The position numbers and the translations under genes are program-made. This document shows, in pieces, positions 4,341 to 5,212 of a stretch of 5,212 nt of DNA. The stretch's first letter is position 1. Each line of letters opens with the position of its first letter. This DNA comes from Spirochaetales bacterium (GTDB taxonomy: Bacteria; Spirochaetota; Spirochaetia; ARS1246), in NCBI GenBank assembly GCA_018644745.1, contig JABGPX010000661.1:1331-6542 (forward strand), read 5' to 3'. The notes below the pieces were generated by a model, which saw only the letters and a program-made list of their open reading frames with translations, did not search any database and was not told where the DNA came from.

Positions 4341-5212
4341 CTATATTATCAGCGAATCTTCCCAAAGCCGTTGTAAGAAATTTTGAATCGTGAGCACAGT
4401 GATACCGTCGACGGTCAAATCTTTTTCTCCGTAGTAGATACCTAAAAGCTGATCGGTCTTTAGCTGATATTCTTCTTGAATTCGTTTTAGCCCGCGGTTG
4501 AATCTTGAATACCACAATTTTCCGGATTTCATTTCCACGGCGAAATAGCCTTTTTGTGTTTCCAGAAATAGATCCACTTCTACTCCGTCCGGACTTGACC
4601 AAAAGTATATTGGATAATGTTTTCCCGTGTAGTGAAGATAGGATCGGACTTCATGTAATATATAGGTTTCAAACAGATGCCCCATCTCTTCCGGTTGGAG
4701 GGGGTAAGGGGCTCGATTCGACATTGACCGGCAAACACCGGGATCAAAGAAATAAAATTTAGAATGGGCAATCTGTTTTGTAGCGCGCTTGAGCTTCCAT
4801 GCGGGAAGCCAAAATCCTACCAGAGTATCGACAAGAATTTCAAAATACCCCTGAACTGTCTGACGCGCCACTTGAGCATCTCGTGCAATATTCGAAACAT
4901 TGGTTACCTGCCCATTTTGACGCGCTGCGATTTCTAGAAAACGTACAAAGCCGCCAAGGTTTCTTGTTAATGCTTCAGCTTTTATTTCCTGCTGCAGGTA
5001 TGTCTCCACATATGAACGTAAATAGTCTTTTGGATCTTCCACATTGAAAACTGATGGAAGCATACCGTAACTCAAGGTTCTTTCTATATCAATATCAAAC
5101 TCAATTTCAGATGATGTGAAAGGAAACATATTTGTGACTCTTGCTCTGCCGGCTAGAAGATTTTCTCCTCTCTTTCGTATCTTCCTGGCAGAAGACCCCG
5201 AGAGCGCAAACC
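4341..5212 (-). CDS. AAA_14/DUF4143 ATPase, C-terminal part (5' end outside window)
   Basis: 289 residues are visible. The frame stays open to the right edge, and FALSGSSARKIRKRGENLLAGRA at its start is the sensor-1 region (LTGSSAR...NLLAGRA) of this COG1373 family. The ATG at 5129 is therefore internal, and about 100 residues with the Walker A and B motifs lie outside. DUF4143 follows: DYLRSYVETYLQQEI, the winged-helix-like block NVSNIARDAQVARQTVQGYFEIL, KFYFFDPGVCR, GHLFETYILHEV, and a PD-(D/E)XK-like core with EVD (Asp at visible residue 213) and Glu226-x-Lys228 in AVEMKSGK. The biochemical role of the family is poorly known. Its genes are common, repeated and readily transferred in anaerobes, and often occur near TA modules. 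The visible part shows no frameshift. It stops 47 bp before the MITE and shares orientation with the hydrolase, but a promoter between them suggests separate transcription. Confidence 0.9.
   Translation of the reverse strand, partial: FALSGSSARKIRKRGENLLAGRARVTNMFPFTSSEIEFDIDIERTLSYGMLPSVFNVEDPKDYLRSYVETYLQQEIKAEALTRNLGGFVRFLEIAARQNGQVTNVSNIARDAQVARQTVQGYFEILVDTLVGFWLPAWKLKRATKQIAHSKFYFFDPGVCRSMSNRAPYPLQPEEMGHLFETYILHEVRSYLHYTGKHYPIYFWSSPDGVEVDLFLETQKGYFAVEMKSGKLWYSRFNRGLKRIQEEYQLKTDQLLGIYYGEKDLTVDGITVLTIQNFLQRLWEDSLII

Noticed and set aside
4300..4602. Minus-strand 100-codon ORF overlapping the ATPase gene
   Set aside because: It is in a different frame under the conserved PD-(D/E)XK part of DUF4143, with low-complexity Arg/Lys/Ser content typical of a shadow frame.
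1..5212. CRISPR array, tRNA or rRNA genes
   Set aside because: No regularly spaced direct repeats and no cloverleaf or rRNA-like sequence were seen on either strand.

Overview
The window is an accessory, rearranged stretch of a bacterial chromosome. It holds two different toxin-antitoxin-type gene pairs, one intact sugar hydrolase, two broken or partial genes, an ATPase of the AAA_14/DUF4143 type that runs off the right edge, and two short palindromic elements. Shine-Dalgarno sequences and sigma70-like promoter boxes are easy to see, so a bacterium is certain. The composition is moderate in GC, with AT-rich gene starts. A GH42-type hydrolase, an HpcH/HpaI-type aldolase, a dihydropterin-synthase-like metallo-beta-lactamase (MBL) fragment and abundant TA genes would suit a heterotrophic, possibly anaerobic, environmental bacterium (PVC-group or Spirochaete-like). 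Nothing in the window fixes the phylum.

Left part (1-1163). The 3' end of an HpcH/HpaI-family aldolase gene reads rightward and ends at 302. It is followed 15 bp later by a complete YefM-YoeB type II toxin-antitoxin operon (318-820), whose likely promoter and operator lie inside the end of the aldolase frame. Convergent with yoeB is a C-terminal scrap of an MBL-fold gene (839-1022). This scrap stops at a 42-bp near-perfect palindrome (1023-1064). A third copy of the palindrome's arm motif lies at 1120-1135, in a gene-free 133-bp gap.

Middle part (1164-2138). On the minus strand a minimal nucleotidyltransferase (MNT) and a HEPN-domain protein form a two-gene operon with a 4-bp overlap. It is driven by a good extended -10 promoter at 1835-1863. 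An unrecognised plus-strand ORF (1830-2138) starts over that promoter and converges on the next gene.

Right part (2139-5212). A 667-residue GH42-type beta-galactosidase (2149-4152, minus) begins with a strong ribosome binding site. A 110-bp MITE-like element (4184-4293) with imperfect 17-bp terminal inverted repeats and a TAGA duplication on each side lies just upstream. A candidate promoter sits beyond the element, so the element would be transcribed as a structured leader of the hydrolase mRNA. Further upstream is the C-terminal 289 residues of the AAA_14/DUF4143 ATPase.

The genes do not form one pathway. The hydrolase looks like the resident metabolic gene. The TA modules, palindromes, gene scraps and ATPase look like accumulated mobile cargo. 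I see no clear new multi-gene system. The most notable items are the MITE in the hydrolase leader, the palindrome that ends the MBL gene, the two TA pairs of different mechanism within 1.5 kb, and the YefM-type operator geometry.
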